A stretch of DNA of 64,000 nucleotides from DATGMP01 sp035293565 (GTDB lineage: Bacteria; Pseudomonadota; Alphaproteobacteria; BOG-932; Roseiterribacteraceae). The translations under genes and the position numbers were made by a program. Shown here in pieces: positions 1-8,230 of the stretch. Within the stretch, counting starts at the first letter, position 1. Each line of letters begins with the position of its first letter. A model generated the notes under the pieces. The model ran no database searches. It saw nothing but the letters and a program-made list of their open reading frames with translations, and was not told where the DNA came from. The stretch spans positions 1 to 64,000 of the forward strand of contig DATGMP010000036.1 of NCBI GenBank assembly GCA_035293565.1, read 5' to 3'.

Positions 1-102
1 CGCGAGGGGAAATCGGCAGGCTTCTGTGAGGGCGCGGGCGCGGACCGAGGCCGCAGGCACCAGCCAAACCGCCCAGAGAGTCAATGGATAAGGCTCCTGG
101 TA

Positions 103-555
103 TTATACCGCCGAACGCGGACCGAAGGCGGTACCGGGCGGGGCGGCGGTGTCGATGAAGATCGGTTCGAACCGTCGGCTGAGAAACAGCCATCCCTTGC
201 CGCTCCGGATCAGCGCGTCATGATAGGTTCCTAGAGTAAAGGTACCGGCCGAACGGTCGCGCAGACGACCGAATCCGTTGACGATCGTGCGCGCCGTCGC
301 GCGATCGCCGTCCAGCTCGACGACGATCGAGTGGGTCATCTGGACGAAGACCTCGAAGGCTTCGACCATGTCCGCGATCCCTTTCGTGATCGCGGCACGG
401 CCTCGCAGCGCCACATTCGTCGGCCCGCCGATGGTCCAGACCGCACCTTCGGCGAACGCCGCGCCGGCCGTACTCCAGTCCCGGCGCGTGACGGCATCGG
501 AATAGAGCTCGATCAGCTCCCGGACGGCGAGCCGGTCGCTCGAGGCGCGATCCAT
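103..555 (-). CDS. SnoaL/NTF2-like domain protein
   Basis: A 150-residue protein of the SnoaL/NTF2-like fold, a cone-shaped pocket used for isomerase, lyase or binding roles; its substrate cannot be read from the sequence. The opening helix DRLAVRELIELYSDAV (residues 7-22) followed by RRDW and an AVWTIGG strand is the usual start of SnoaL_4-type proteins. I start at the ATG at 555 because GGGAGG lies 5 bases upstream. An ATG at 570 and a TTG at 576 are also in frame, the latter overlapping the rhomboid stop. It follows the rhomboid gene by 17 bases on the same strand, so the two are probably co-transcribed. Two further family members lie at 48227-49284. Confidence 0.8.
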   Translation of the reverse strand: MDRASSDRLAVRELIELYSDAVTRRDWSTAGAAFAEGAVWTIGGPTNVALRGRAAITKGIADMVEAFEVFVQMTHSIVVELDGDRATARTIVNGFGRLRDRSAGTFTLGTYHDALIRSGKGWLFLSRRFEPIFIDTAAPPGTAFGPRSAV

Positions 556-572
556 GGGTTCCTCCCGCATGT

Positions 573-1223
573 TCAATACCGTCCCTCCACCCGCCGCCGA
601 TCTTCGAACAGCCGGCAGGCGACGGCGCCGAAGACTGCGCCGCCGATATGGGCGAGATAGGCGACGCCGCCCGTCCGTACGTTGTGGACCGCACCGAAGC
701 TCACGAGCTGCAACAGGAACCAGAAGCCGATCAGGAAGGCAGCCGGGATCAAGGTGATGCGGGCGAAGAAGCCGAAGAAGATCAGGGTCTTGATCCGGTC
801 GCGCGGGAAGGTGACGAGGAACGCGCCCATGACCGCCGCTATGGCGCCCGAGGCGCCGAGATTGGGCAAGGTCGAGGCGGGGTCGGCCGCGACCTGGGCC
901 AGCATCGCGGCGATGCCGCCCAGCAGATAGAAAACGAGATAGCGGGCGCCGCCCATGGCGTCCTCGATCTCGGGCCCGAAGGCCCAGAGGAAGATCATAT
1001 TGCCGATGATGTGCGACCAGCCCTCATGCAGAAACATCGAGGTGAGGATGGTCGAGAGATCCTGTCCCGACGACACTTCGGCCGGCACCAGCGCCCAAGC
1101 GAGGATGAAGCGGTCGCCGCCCGCGAGCTCGAGCACGAAGACGAAGGCGTTGGCCAGGATCAGCACCGCGGTCACGGTCGGGAAGCCGTGCGGGCTGCGG
1201 GACGCATCACCCAGCGGGAACAT
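573..1223 (-). CDS. Rhomboid family intramembrane serine protease
   Basis: A 216-residue polytopic membrane protein. Rhomboids cut substrate proteins within or next to their membrane segments. The HIIGNMIFLWAFGPEIED stretch (residues 71-88), the catalytic serine in GASG (Ser125) and the catalytic histidine in AHIGG (His192) are all present, giving the expected Ser-His dyad. About six hydrophobic segments are visible. The open frame extends far upstream to 1715 but runs antisense to the hotdog gene; the protein family begins near MFPLGD, so I start at 1223. It is divergent from the thioesterase, with 73 bases between the starts, and probably co-transcribed with the downstream NTF2-like gene. 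Natural substrates are unknown. Confidence 0.9.
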   Translation of the reverse strand: MFPLGDASRSPHGFPTVTAVLILANAFVFVLELAGGDRFILAWALVPAEVSSGQDLSTILTSMFLHEGWSHIIGNMIFLWAFGPEIEDAMGGARYLVFYLLGGIAAMLAQVAADPASTLPNLGASGAIAAVMGAFLVTFPRDRIKTLIFFGFFARITLIPAAFLIGFWFLLQLVSFGAVHNVRTGGVAYLAHIGGAVFGAVACRLFEDRRRVEGRY

Positions 1224-1296
1224 GCCGCGATTCTCCTGTCTCTCCTCGTGACGGGCCGCTATTCCTAGCGGAATGCGCGCGGGGAGTCCTTGATCG

Positions 1297-1737
1297 ATGA
1301 GCGAAACCGACCGGCCGCCCTTCGCCTTGACGCCCGAGCAGCGGATCCTCGGCGACCAGGCGCTCGGCAGCGGCTTCAACGCCTGGGCCGGAATCAGGCT
1401 GGTCGAGATCGCTTCCGGTTTTGCGCGGATGGCGTTCATTCCCAGGGCCGAAATGCTGACGCCCTGGGGCACGCTGAATGGCGGGGTGCTGAATGCGCTG
1501 ATCGAGGTGCCGGCCTTCTTCGCGCTTCTGACCGAGCTTGGGCCCAATGAGCTGCCGGTCACGAACGACATCTTCCTGCAGCATGTCCGGCCGTTGCCCG
1601 GCGACTGCGAATATCGCCTGACCGGCGGAATCCTGCGCAAAGGAAAGAGCATGGCCTGGCTCGAAGCCGCCGTCTCCGTCGGCGGCAAGCCATGCACCTT
1701 TGCCCGCATCACCAAGACGCTGACGAGTCGTCGGTAG
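1297..1737 (+). CDS. PaaI-type hotdog thioesterase family protein
   Basis: A 146-residue hotdog-fold protein resembling PaaI-type acyl-CoA thioesterases, which hydrolyse CoA thioesters. The central helix region LTPWGTLNGGVLNALIEVPAFFAL (residues about 51-74) occupies the place of the family's HGG..aLaD motif, with NGG replacing HGG and Glu in the usual acidic position. The strands TNDIFLQHVRPLPGD and KGKSMAWLEAAVSVGGKPC follow as expected. A GGGGAG lies about 10 bases before the ATG. It stands alone between the divergent rhomboid gene and the RcnB-like gene. Acyl substrate is unknown; a non-catalytic hotdog role cannot be excluded. Confidence 0.8.
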   Translation: MSETDRPPFALTPEQRILGDQALGSGFNAWAGIRLVEIASGFARMAFIPRAEMLTPWGTLNGGVLNALIEVPAFFALLTELGPNELPVTNDIFLQHVRPLPGDCEYRLTGGILRKGKSMAWLEAAVSVGGKPCTFARITKTLTSRR

Positions 1738-1845
1738 CGCCGCAGCCCGGGACGGATCGTAAGGTCTTCCTACGGGTTTTTCCCGTTAGAGCGTCGTGGA
1801 AGAGGGGGCTCCCGCAGCGCGTCTATGGAACGGGAGACAGCCCCT

Positions 1846-2610
1846 ATGCATCCTCGATATAAGCCGTTCGCCTACGCGCTGCTGGCGGGCGCCGCATTTT
1901 CGGTTCCGAATATGAGCTTCGGCCAGGAGCAACCGCCGCCCAAGGAGGAGCATCCGGCGCCTCCGCCCAAGGCCGCTCCGCCGCCACATCCGGCCCCGGC
2001 GCCGCCGCGGCCGCAGCATATGGCTCCGCCGCCGCATGCGGGCCCTCCGCCCGGAGCGCCGCCCCACCCGGAGCGGGCACAGATGCCACATCCGCCGGCG
2101 CCCCCCGGCGAAGCCGCCCGACCGGCGCCGCCGGCCGCAGCCCTTCAGCGGCGCGAAGGCCCGCCGCCCGCAGCGCCGCAGCCTCGTCCGCAGGGCGCGG
2201 CGGAGCGGCCACAGCCTCAGCCGCCGCCCCAGGCGATGCAGCGTCACGCCGAGCAGCGCGATCAATGGCGGGGCGAGCACCGGGACTGGCGCGCGCATGC
2301 GCTCTGGGAGCGCGACCATGATTGGTGGCGCGGCAACCCTGCGTTCCGCGATTATCGCGGGCCGCGAGAGCACGCGTATTTCGCGCCGGGATACGGCTAT
2401 TACGAAGTCCCGGAAGAATATTGGGGTCGGCGTTGGGAGGTGGGCGCCCTGCTGCCCTTCTTCTTCCTCCGCTATGCGGTGCCGGACTATGAGGTCTACG
2501 GCTTGCCGCCGCCTCCGCCGGGCTGCGAATGGGTGTGGGTCGGCAATAGCGTCCTGCTCGTCGACGAGAGCGACGGCTATGTGCTCGACGAGGTCGACAA
2601 TGTCTGGTGA
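1846..2610 (+). CDS. Proline-rich exported protein with RcnB-like C-terminus
   Basis: A secreted 254-residue protein with three parts: a signal peptide (residues 1 to about 26, ending near SFG), a long Pro/Ala-rich low-complexity stretch to about residue 135, and an aromatic- and charge-rich end. The C-terminal lines LPPPPPGCEWVWVG and VLLVDESDGYVLDEV match the RcnB family, periplasmic proteins first described in nickel/cobalt homeostasis. In most family members the metal link is unproven. I prefer the ATG at 1846, which has GGGAGA about 7 bases upstream and puts the signal peptide at the N-terminus, over the in-frame ATG at 1825. The region is extremely GC-rich and produces long meaningless frames on both strands. 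Confidence 0.75.
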   Translation: MHPRYKPFAYALLAGAAFSVPNMSFGQEQPPPKEEHPAPPPKAAPPPHPAPAPPRPQHMAPPPHAGPPPGAPPHPERAQMPHPPAPPGEAARPAPPAAALQRREGPPPAAPQPRPQGAAERPQPQPPPQAMQRHAEQRDQWRGEHRDWRAHALWERDHDWWRGNPAFRDYRGPREHAYFAPGYGYYEVPEEYWGRRWEVGALLPFFFLRYAVPDYEVYGLPPPPPGCEWVWVGNSVLLVDESDGYVLDEVDNVW

Positions 2611-2639
2611 GGCGATCTGGTAAGGCGCTTAGCCTGGCG

Positions 2640-3254
2640 TCAGCCGAGGCGGCGCAGATCGATTGGTCCGGAGACGGTGGTCTCGAGGTCGTTCACCAGG
2701 CCGTCGGCGATCGAATAGACCCAGCCATGCACCGAGAGCGGTTGGCCGCGCGCCCAGGCCTCCTGCACGAACACGTCGGAGGCGACATTCCTCACTTGGC
2801 GCTTGACGTTGAGCTCGCACAGCCGGTCGAGCCGCGCTTGGGGATCATGGATGTGTTCCAGCTCGGGGCGGTGGTCGTGCTGGACCTCGCGAATCGGATG
2901 CAGCCAATGGTCGATCAGCCCGTGCCGCTTTCCGTCGACCGCGGCCGCGATGCCGCCGCATCCGTAATGGCCGACGACCAGAATGTGCCTGACCCGCAGC
3001 ACTTCGACCGCGAACTGCAGCACCGACAGATAATTGGCGTCCTGGGGCGGCGCGAGATTCGCTACGTTGCGGTGGACGAACAGCTCACCGGGATCGAGTC
3101 CCACGATCTCATTCGCGGGAACCCGGCTGTCGGCGCAGCCGATCCAGAGATATTCCGGCGCCTGCTGCCCGGCCAAACGCTTGAAGAAACCGGGGTCATG
3201 GGCCGTCTTGCTCTCGGCCCACCGGCGGTTGTTGTTCTTGAGGTGCTGTAGCAT
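2640..3254 (-). CDS. can: Beta-class carbonic anhydrase
   Basis: A 204-residue beta-carbonic anhydrase, interconverting CO2 and bicarbonate in the cytoplasm. The zinc ligands and catalytic dyad are in place: Cys40-x-Asp42-x-Arg44 (CADSRVP) and His96-x-x-Cys99 (GHYGCGG). Length and the closing GWVYSIADGLVNDL stretch fit the bacterial Can/CynT type. It is transcribed alone, divergent from the small flagellar-like gene (60 bases between starts). It could supply bicarbonate to carboxylases. The hydantoinase/acetophenone-carboxylase relatives at 16-20 kb are possible but unproven users. Confidence 0.95.
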   Translation of the reverse strand: MLQHLKNNNRRWAESKTAHDPGFFKRLAGQQAPEYLWIGCADSRVPANEIVGLDPGELFVHRNVANLAPPQDANYLSVLQFAVEVLRVRHILVVGHYGCGGIAAAVDGKRHGLIDHWLHPIREVQHDHRPELEHIHDPQARLDRLCELNVKRQVRNVASDVFVQEAWARGQPLSVHGWVYSIADGLVNDLETTVSGPIDLRRLG

Positions 3255-3314
3255 AGGGCGGCACTATGGAGCCGTTAAGCTCTTCTTTGCAATCGCAGTC
3301 GGATCATAGGGGAT

Positions 3315-3629
3315 ATGCTCTCCGCACTCTCCAACCCGATCGCGACCGCGCTCTCAGCTCTGCAGCGGGTTGACGGACGCGTCGCCCAGGATGCGAACGC
3401 CATCGCCGGCGGTGCGGTCGACGGCAGCGGGACCGATTCAAATAGCGGCGGCCCTTTGACCGGCGCCCTGAACAACCCCGTCCCGCCGACGCTGCAATAC
3501 CGGCAGGGCGGCGATATCACGACCAGCGTCGTCGATCTGCTGGCCGCCAAGACGGCCTACAAAGCCAACGCCGAAATCATCAAGGTCGCCGCCCAGATGA
3601 GCCGGCAGACGCTGGACGTTTTCTCCTGA
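3315..3629 (+). CDS. Small flagellar basal-body-rod-like protein
   Basis: A 104-residue protein whose last 45 residues (from DITTSVVDLLAAKTAYKANA) resemble the conserved C-terminal helix of FlgC/FlgG-type rod and hook proteins, where an aYkaNakvik motif packs the axial filament core. The N-terminal helix MLSALSNPIATALSALQRVDGRVAQDANAIA resembles the matching N-terminal rod helix. The middle is short and Gly/Asn/Ser-rich. No other flagellar gene is nearby, so it may be a stand-alone rod-like protein or a remnant reduced to the two helices. AGGGG sits just before the ATG. A strong terminator follows at 3636-3665. Confidence 0.65.
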   Translation: MLSALSNPIATALSALQRVDGRVAQDANAIAGGAVDGSGTDSNSGGPLTGALNNPVPPTLQYRQGGDITTSVVDLLAAKTAYKANAEIIKVAAQMSRQTLDVFS

Positions 3630-3635
3630 TGTCCT

Positions 3636-3665
3636 AAAAAAGGGCGGCGGGGGCCGCCCTTTTTT
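3636..3665. terminator. Bidirectional Rho-independent terminator
   Basis: A perfect 7-bp GC stem (GGGCGGC / GCCGCCC) with a GGGG loop is flanked by A6 on the left and T6 on the right, so it can end transcripts arriving from either side. It lies between the convergent genes at 3315-3629 (+) and 3680-4312 (-), 6 bases after one stop and 14 bases after the other. Confidence 0.9.
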
Positions 3666-3679
3666 AACGATTGAGCCGA

Positions 3680-4312
3680 TCAACCGCCAATCGGTTGGCC
3701 CGGTAGGATGAAGTCCGGCTCGCGATCGGCCAAGCCCAGCGCGTTCGGGTTGGCGATGATCTCGTTGGTGTTCGCGTCGACCGCCACCAGTTCCGGCCGG
3801 CCGTGCATGAGCACCTCGACATTGTAGGCCAGCACGCTATTTTGCGCTGTCAGCGGCTTCGCAAGGCCGGCTTCGATCGCCGGCGCGCGGGCTGCGTTCT
3901 CGGCCGTGATGATGGCCGAGGCCAACGGCACGGTCGCCTGCCGCGCGCTGTTCACGTCCGCTCGCCGCTCCCAGCTCATCGCCCAATCCGGCACCATGGC
4001 GCCGGATACGCGCGTAATCCGGCCGTTAACGCCGTCCAAGCGGACGGTGTCCACGACACCGCCTTTCGCGATGACGGCCATGTAGGTCGGATGTCCCGTT
4101 TCGTCATAGAAGCGAATGTCCATCACGCGACCGCCCGTCTTGCCTTCAATCTGGGCGGCGGCATTTTCGAGTACGATCGTGCTCGGATTGGCCGGACCCA
4201 TCGCGCGAAGCGATTCAGGTCTTTCGGTCAATTGCGGATCAGCCATCGCGACGCTTCCAACTAGAAGCGCCGATACAGCGACGGCGCCGCCGAGCAAGCG
4301 TTTCGTTGTCAT
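3680..4312 (-). CDS. Exported PepSY-like domain protein
   Basis: A 210-residue protein with a signal peptide (MTTKRLLGGAVAVSALLVGSVAMA) and a mature part rich in beta strands. The segment GGRVMDIRFYDETGHPTYMAVIAKGG is followed by RLDGVNGRITRVSG, which has the PepSY pattern (variable strand, x-y-V, then D-x-x-x-G). PepSY proteins are periplasmic and thought to inhibit or chaperone peptidases or to bind small ligands. The second ATG, at 4312, has GAGG at a normal 7-base spacing, whereas the ATG at 4318 would sit too close, so I start at 4312. A sigma-EcfG-type promoter candidate precedes it. Function unknown. Confidence 0.7.
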   Translation of the reverse strand: MTTKRLLGGAVAVSALLVGSVAMADPQLTERPESLRAMGPANPSTIVLENAAAQIEGKTGGRVMDIRFYDETGHPTYMAVIAKGGVVDTVRLDGVNGRITRVSGAMVPDWAMSWERRADVNSARQATVPLASAIITAENAARAPAIEAGLAKPLTAQNSVLAYNVEVLMHGRPELVAVDANTNEIIANPNALGLADREPDFILPGQPIGG

Positions 4313-4385
4313 CTCCATACCTCATGCAGAAAGTTCGATGCCGCGGGCTCGTGCAGTGCCGGCTCGCCGCACCTTCATCAGAGTC

Positions 4386-4410
4386 AACCGGAGGTATTCT
4401 TGAGGGTTCC
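4386..4410 (-). promoter_or_regulatory. Candidate sigma-EcfG (general stress) promoter
   Basis: Read on the minus strand, GGAAC (4410-4406) is followed after 16 bases by GGTT (4389-4386). The alphaproteobacterial general-stress consensus is GGAAC-N16/17-CGTT, so this is a perfect -35 with 3 of 4 bases at -10. Transcription would begin about 70 bases before the PepSY gene's ATG. Found by eye; one such site can occur by chance. Confidence 0.45.
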
Positions 4411-4525
4411 CCTCATTTACTTTGTCGACGTCCTGTAGAATTGGCAGGCTCGGACCACGCGGCCTCGTTGCGGAATAGCCGATGCTCCGCTAATTCCAAA
4501 AAAAGGATCGGCAGGGAGGGCAGGT

Positions 4526-6556
4526 ATGATCGGTCTCAAAGGGGCCCTTGCGGCCGTGCTGACGGTCTCGGCGGTCGCCCTGCCGGCCGAGGCGCGGGTG
4601 ACCCGGCTCGTGATCGAAGAGACGCAATCACCGGCGTTCGGCGGCAAGAGCTTCGGTTCTACCGGTCAATACACGGTGTTGTCCGGACATTTCGACGGCG
4701 AGCTCGACCCGGCCGATCCGGCCAACGCCATCATCACCGATATCGCGCTGGCGCCGCGCAACCGGCGCGGCATGGTTGAATATTCGGCCACGTTCACGCT
4801 CGCTGAGCCGACCGATATGAGCAAGGCGAGCGGCGTGATGCTCTATCAAGTGCCGAATCGAGGCCACGGGATAAATTTCGGCGGCGACGCCGCGGGCGAT
4901 GTGAGCCTGATGAGCGGGTGGCAGGGCGATATTCCGCCCAAGCCCGGCCTGGAGACGATCCAGGTTCCTGTGGCCCGCAATCCGGACGGATCGAGCGTTA
5001 CCGGTCCCGCGCTCGCGGTCTTCGTCAATATGCCTGCCGGGGCGCGCAGCCTGCCGCTCTCCGGCGGCGTGGGCATGCCGACGCCGCGACCCGAGCCGGC
5101 TTCCCTCGACACGGCCAAGGCCACGCTGATGCGTCGGTCGGCCCCGGATGCTGAGCCGGCGCCGGTCCCCTCCGGGGATTGGGCGTTCGCGGACTGCACG
5201 GCGTCGCCTTTCCCGGGGACGCCCGATCCGCATTCCCTCTGCCTCAAGGACGGTTTCGATCCCGCCTTCCGGTACGAGCTTTCCTATACGGCCAAGGACC
5301 CGCTTGTGCTCGGCATCGGCTTCGCCGCGACGCGCGACATCAACGCCTTCTTCCGCCATGCGGAAAAGGACGATGCCGGTACGCTGAACCCGGTCGCCGG
5401 CAGAATCGCGAAGGCCATCGGCATCGGCTTCTCGCAGTCGGGCAATTTCATCCGCAGCTTCATCCATCTGGGTTTCAACCGCGATGAAGCCGGACGGATG
5501 GTGTGGGACGGCGCCGAGCCGGTGATCGCCGGGCGGCAGCTGGTGCTGAACATGCGGTTCGCCGCCGCGAGCGGCGCCGCCGGACCGTTCGAGCCGGGCA
5601 GCGAGGGGACGCTCTGGTGGAGCGATTATCCCGACCCGGCGCGCGGTCGCCGGCCCGCCGGGCTGCTCGACCGCTGTTATGCGACGAAGACTTGCCCCAA
5701 GATCTTCGAGATTTTCGGCGCGTCGGAATTCTGGGGGCTGCGCATGTCGCCAAACTTGGTGGGCACCGACGCCAAGGCCGACATTCCTTTGCCGCCCGAG
5801 GTGCGCCGCTATTACGTCCTCGGCGTCAGTCACGGCGGCGGCGAAGGCGGGTTCAGCCTTGCTGCCGACATGAAGGCGCTGTCAGTGACGGGGGTTTGCA
5901 GCCTGGCCGCCAATCCGCTGCCCGAATTGGATACCGTCAGGGCGCTCACGGCCGACCTCGTCGATTGGGTCGCCAAGGGCACGGAGCCGCCGGCCAGCCG
6001 CTATCCCACGCTCGCCAAGCACGAGCTGGTCGCGGCCGACGCGGCCGCGATGGGATTCCCGACGATCCCGGGCGAGCCGTCGCCCGACGGCAAGCTCAAC
6101 CCGTTCGTCGATCAGGATTTCGGCTCGGGCTTCAACGCCGCCGACATGAGCGGCGCGCCGTCGCTGGAGCCGCCGAAGCTACACGGCATCCTGCCGTCGC
6201 TGGTGCCCAAGGTGGACAAGGACGGCAACGAGGCGGTGGACGGCGTGCGGCCGGTGCTGCTGCAGGAGCCGCTCGGTACCTATCTCGGCTGGAACGTCGC
6301 TGCAGGCGGCTTCTACAAGGGCCGGGGCTGCGGCTTCACCGGCGGTTGGATCCCGTTTGTCCGGACAAAGGCTCGGCGGTTGGAGGCGAAGGACCCGCGG
6401 CCCTCGATCGAGGAGCGCTACAAGACCCATGAGGCCTATGTGGCGCTGGTCAAGACGGCGGCGGACAAGGCCGTTGCCGATCGCTTTCTGCTGCCGGCCG
6501 ACGCCGCGCGGATCGTGGGCGAGGCCGAGGCCGGCGATATTGCTAAGACGCGCTGA
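4526..6556 (+). CDS. Large exported alpha/beta-hydrolase (Abhydrolase_10-like)
   Basis: A 676-residue protein with a short signal peptide (cleavage near PAEA). It looks like the alpha/beta-hydrolase-domain family of about 600-700 residues common in proteobacteria (PF20091 type), for which few activities are known. Recognisable points are the opening VTRLVIEETQSPAFGGKSFGSTGQY, the nucleophile-elbow-like GIGFSQSGNFIRSF (about residue 300; Ser in GFSQSG) and a later GVSHGGGEGGF. The Trp/Pro-rich end (GRGCGFTGGWIPF) is typical of the family. It overlaps the convergent MFS gene by 14 bases. Ester or lactone hydrolysis in the periplasm is a guess from the fold. Confidence 0.75.
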   Translation: MIGLKGALAAVLTVSAVALPAEARVTRLVIEETQSPAFGGKSFGSTGQYTVLSGHFDGELDPADPANAIITDIALAPRNRRGMVEYSATFTLAEPTDMSKASGVMLYQVPNRGHGINFGGDAAGDVSLMSGWQGDIPPKPGLETIQVPVARNPDGSSVTGPALAVFVNMPAGARSLPLSGGVGMPTPRPEPASLDTAKATLMRRSAPDAEPAPVPSGDWAFADCTASPFPGTPDPHSLCLKDGFDPAFRYELSYTAKDPLVLGIGFAATRDINAFFRHAEKDDAGTLNPVAGRIAKAIGIGFSQSGNFIRSFIHLGFNRDEAGRMVWDGAEPVIAGRQLVLNMRFAAASGAAGPFEPGSEGTLWWSDYPDPARGRRPAGLLDRCYATKTCPKIFEIFGASEFWGLRMSPNLVGTDAKADIPLPPEVRRYYVLGVSHGGGEGGFSLAADMKALSVTGVCSLAANPLPELDTVRALTADLVDWVAKGTEPPASRYPTLAKHELVAADAAAMGFPTIPGEPSPDGKLNPFVDQDFGSGFNAADMSGAPSLEPPKLHGILPSLVPKVDKDGNEAVDGVRPVLLQEPLGTYLGWNVAAGGFYKGRGCGFTGGWIPFVRTKARRLEAKDPRPSIEERYKTHEAYVALVKTAADKAVADRFLLPADAARIVGEAEAGDIAKTR

Positions 6557-7808
6557 GCGCAGCCTCTGGTTCCGCTTTGGCCGACGAAATCGGCGCGGCG
6601 ACGGGCGGCCGCATGAGGTAGGAGGCCAGGCCCATCACCGCCATCATCGCCGCCATGACGACGAAACCCGACGTGAAATTGCCGAGCCTGTCGCGCGCCA
6701 CGCCGGCCACGAGCGGGCCCAGCACCGCGAGGGTCGAGATCATGTGCATCGCCGAATAGATTTCCAGATTGGCGCGGCGACCGAAATAGCCGAGCAGCAG
6801 CAGCGTCGCCGCGACGATGCAAAGCCCGTTTCCGATGCCGGAGCCCAGCACGTAGGCGACGATCAGCGCGTAATTGTCGGCATAGGCGAGGCAGGCGATT
6901 CCCACCACCATGCCCAGCATCGACGCGATCATGATCTTGCGCGCATCCACCCGTTCGCCGAGCGCGCCGGCGACGCCGGACATCGCCGCTCCGATCAGCG
7001 ATTCCAGGCTCAGCATCGCGCCCGCCGTGCCGGAGGAGAAGCCACGCTGGATCAGATGCGCCGGCGCGAAGCTGTGCGCCGTGGTGTGGACCAGCAGATA
7101 CATCGTGTAAGCGCCGACGATGATCGCGAATTGCGGCGTGCGCATCGCGTCGCGAAGGCCCCAGTCGCGCACGGCTTCGGGCATGGAGCTCGCGTCGCCG
7201 GCCCGCTCCGTCCGGGGCGCGCCGAGCTTTCCCGGTATGACGATTGCCGCGAAGGCCCCAGCCAGCAGGGCCGCGGATAGGAAAACGACCCAGTGCGCCC
7301 GCCAATTATGGGCGATGCTATTGCTGACCAGATAGATCAGCGGGCCGGCGACTCCGCCGGAGGCTCCGATCGTGAAATAGATGCCGAGCGCTGTCGACCT
7401 CTTGCGAAACATGGCGTTCAGCACGTGCGTGCCGGGCACATTGCCTGCCACCGCGAAACCCATGCCGACCGAGGCGGTTGCGGCGAGATAGACGATCACC
7501 GAATGGGTGAGCGCCAGCGCGAGAAAGCCCGCGGCCAATAATGCCGCTCCGGTCAATACGGTCGCCCGCACGCCGGCCTTGCGGATCAGCACCGCCGGCA
7601 CGAGTGTCCCGAGGCCGCAGGTGAGCCCGAGGAAGGTGTAGCCGAGACCGGCCTCGGACCAATCCCAGCCGAGTTCCTTGACCATGCTCGGCAGCACCAT
7701 GCCGAGCGAGCTGAAGGATCCGGCGAGCTCGATGAAGAAGAGCAGGCTGAAGGCGGCCAGCGTCGCCCAGGCGCGAGCGGGACTGACCCATTCCTCGGTC
7801 CAGCTCAT
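6543..7808 (-). CDS. MFS transporter
   Basis: A 421-residue major facilitator with about 12 membrane segments. The motif FSSLGMVLPSMVKELGW in TM1-loop and the two symmetrical halves resemble oxalate/formate-antiporter-like and organic-anion MFS permeases. I start at the ATG at 7808, preceded by GGAGAG at 5 bases; the frame runs open to 7892 but the extra residues are Arg/Pro-rich and not membrane-like. It shares the TM1 signature with the two MFS genes at 51118-52332 and 53778-55025, so the three are probably paralogues of one subfamily. Substrate unknown. Confidence 0.85.
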   Translation of the reverse strand: MSWTEEWVSPARAWATLAAFSLLFFIELAGSFSSLGMVLPSMVKELGWDWSEAGLGYTFLGLTCGLGTLVPAVLIRKAGVRATVLTGAALLAAGFLALALTHSVIVYLAATASVGMGFAVAGNVPGTHVLNAMFRKRSTALGIYFTIGASGGVAGPLIYLVSNSIAHNWRAHWVVFLSAALLAGAFAAIVIPGKLGAPRTERAGDASSMPEAVRDWGLRDAMRTPQFAIIVGAYTMYLLVHTTAHSFAPAHLIQRGFSSGTAGAMLSLESLIGAAMSGVAGALGERVDARKIMIASMLGMVVGIACLAYADNYALIVAYVLGSGIGNGLCIVAATLLLLGYFGRRANLEIYSAMHMISTLAVLGPLVAGVARDRLGNFTSGFVVMAAMMAVMGLASYLMRPPVAAPISSAKAEPEAALSAS

Positions 7809-7921
7809 GCCGCTCTCCGCCTCGTTGGCATCCGGCCAGTGTGGTCGATCCAGGCCCGATGGTCTAGGACGAACGCGCGTGAGGATTTGCAATCGCTGGC
7901 GGCTGGCGCATGCTGCTCCGC

Positions 7922-8023
7922 ATGAGATGCGAGCGACCCGACTGGATCGCTCCGCTCTGGATGCGAAGCGAATTCGCGATCTGGGCGGTGGCGATTATCG
8001 TATTGCTGATGTTCGCCGCCTAA
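7922..8023 (+). CDS. Candidate 33-residue single-span membrane protein
   Basis: ATG at 7922 to TAA at 8021-8023 encodes 33 residues: a charged, tryptophan-containing N-terminus (MRCERPDWIAPLWMRSE), then one clear hydrophobic span (FAIWAVAIIVLLMFAA) reaching the stop. This is the shape of a small tail-anchored membrane protein. No strong ribosome-binding site is visible, which lowers confidence. A hairpin overlaps the stop codon. Conservation would decide. Confidence 0.4.
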   Translation: MRCERPDWIAPLWMRSEFAIWAVAIIVLLMFAA

Positions 8024-8050
8024 AGGCGGGTCGAAGCAAATCCTTTGCCG

Positions 8051-8127
8051 TCATTCCCGCGAAAGCGGGAATCCATTCATCCGTTTTGCGCGAGCATCAC
8101 CAGGGATTCCCGCTTTCGCGGGAATGA
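8051..8127. repeat. Inverted intergenic repeat, 24-base arms
   Basis: Arms at 8051-8074 and 8104-8127 are exact reverse complements. Each arm is itself a hairpin (TTCCCGC-GAAA-GCGGGAA), so the element can form two small hairpins or one long one. It has the look of the TTCCCGCGAAAGCGGGAAT family of REP-like elements found in intergenic DNA of many proteobacteria. Confidence 0.8.
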
Positions 8128-8230
8128 AATAATCATACGCGAGAATTCGATTGTCCCGATCCGCTCGGCTGATTAAAGTCCGCCTCAATAAGAACGGCGG
8201 CGGCCCTCATGCAATGACGGGGAGGATATC

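Larger units (their letters stand above)
7809..8230. other. Gene-poor stretch with a small ORF and inverted repeat
   Basis: This 422-base interval separates the MFS and sulfotransferase starts, which diverge. It contains the 33-codon membrane ORF at 7922-8023, a small CCGCC-TAAA-GGCGG hairpin overlapping that ORF's stop, and the 24-base inverted repeat at 8051-8127. I see no convincing promoter consensus. Confidence 0.6.

Noticed and set aside
8051..8127. CRISPR-like repeat or insertion-sequence ends
   Set aside because: Only two arms in inverted orientation with a 29-base centre, no spacers and no transposase; best explained as a REP-like element.
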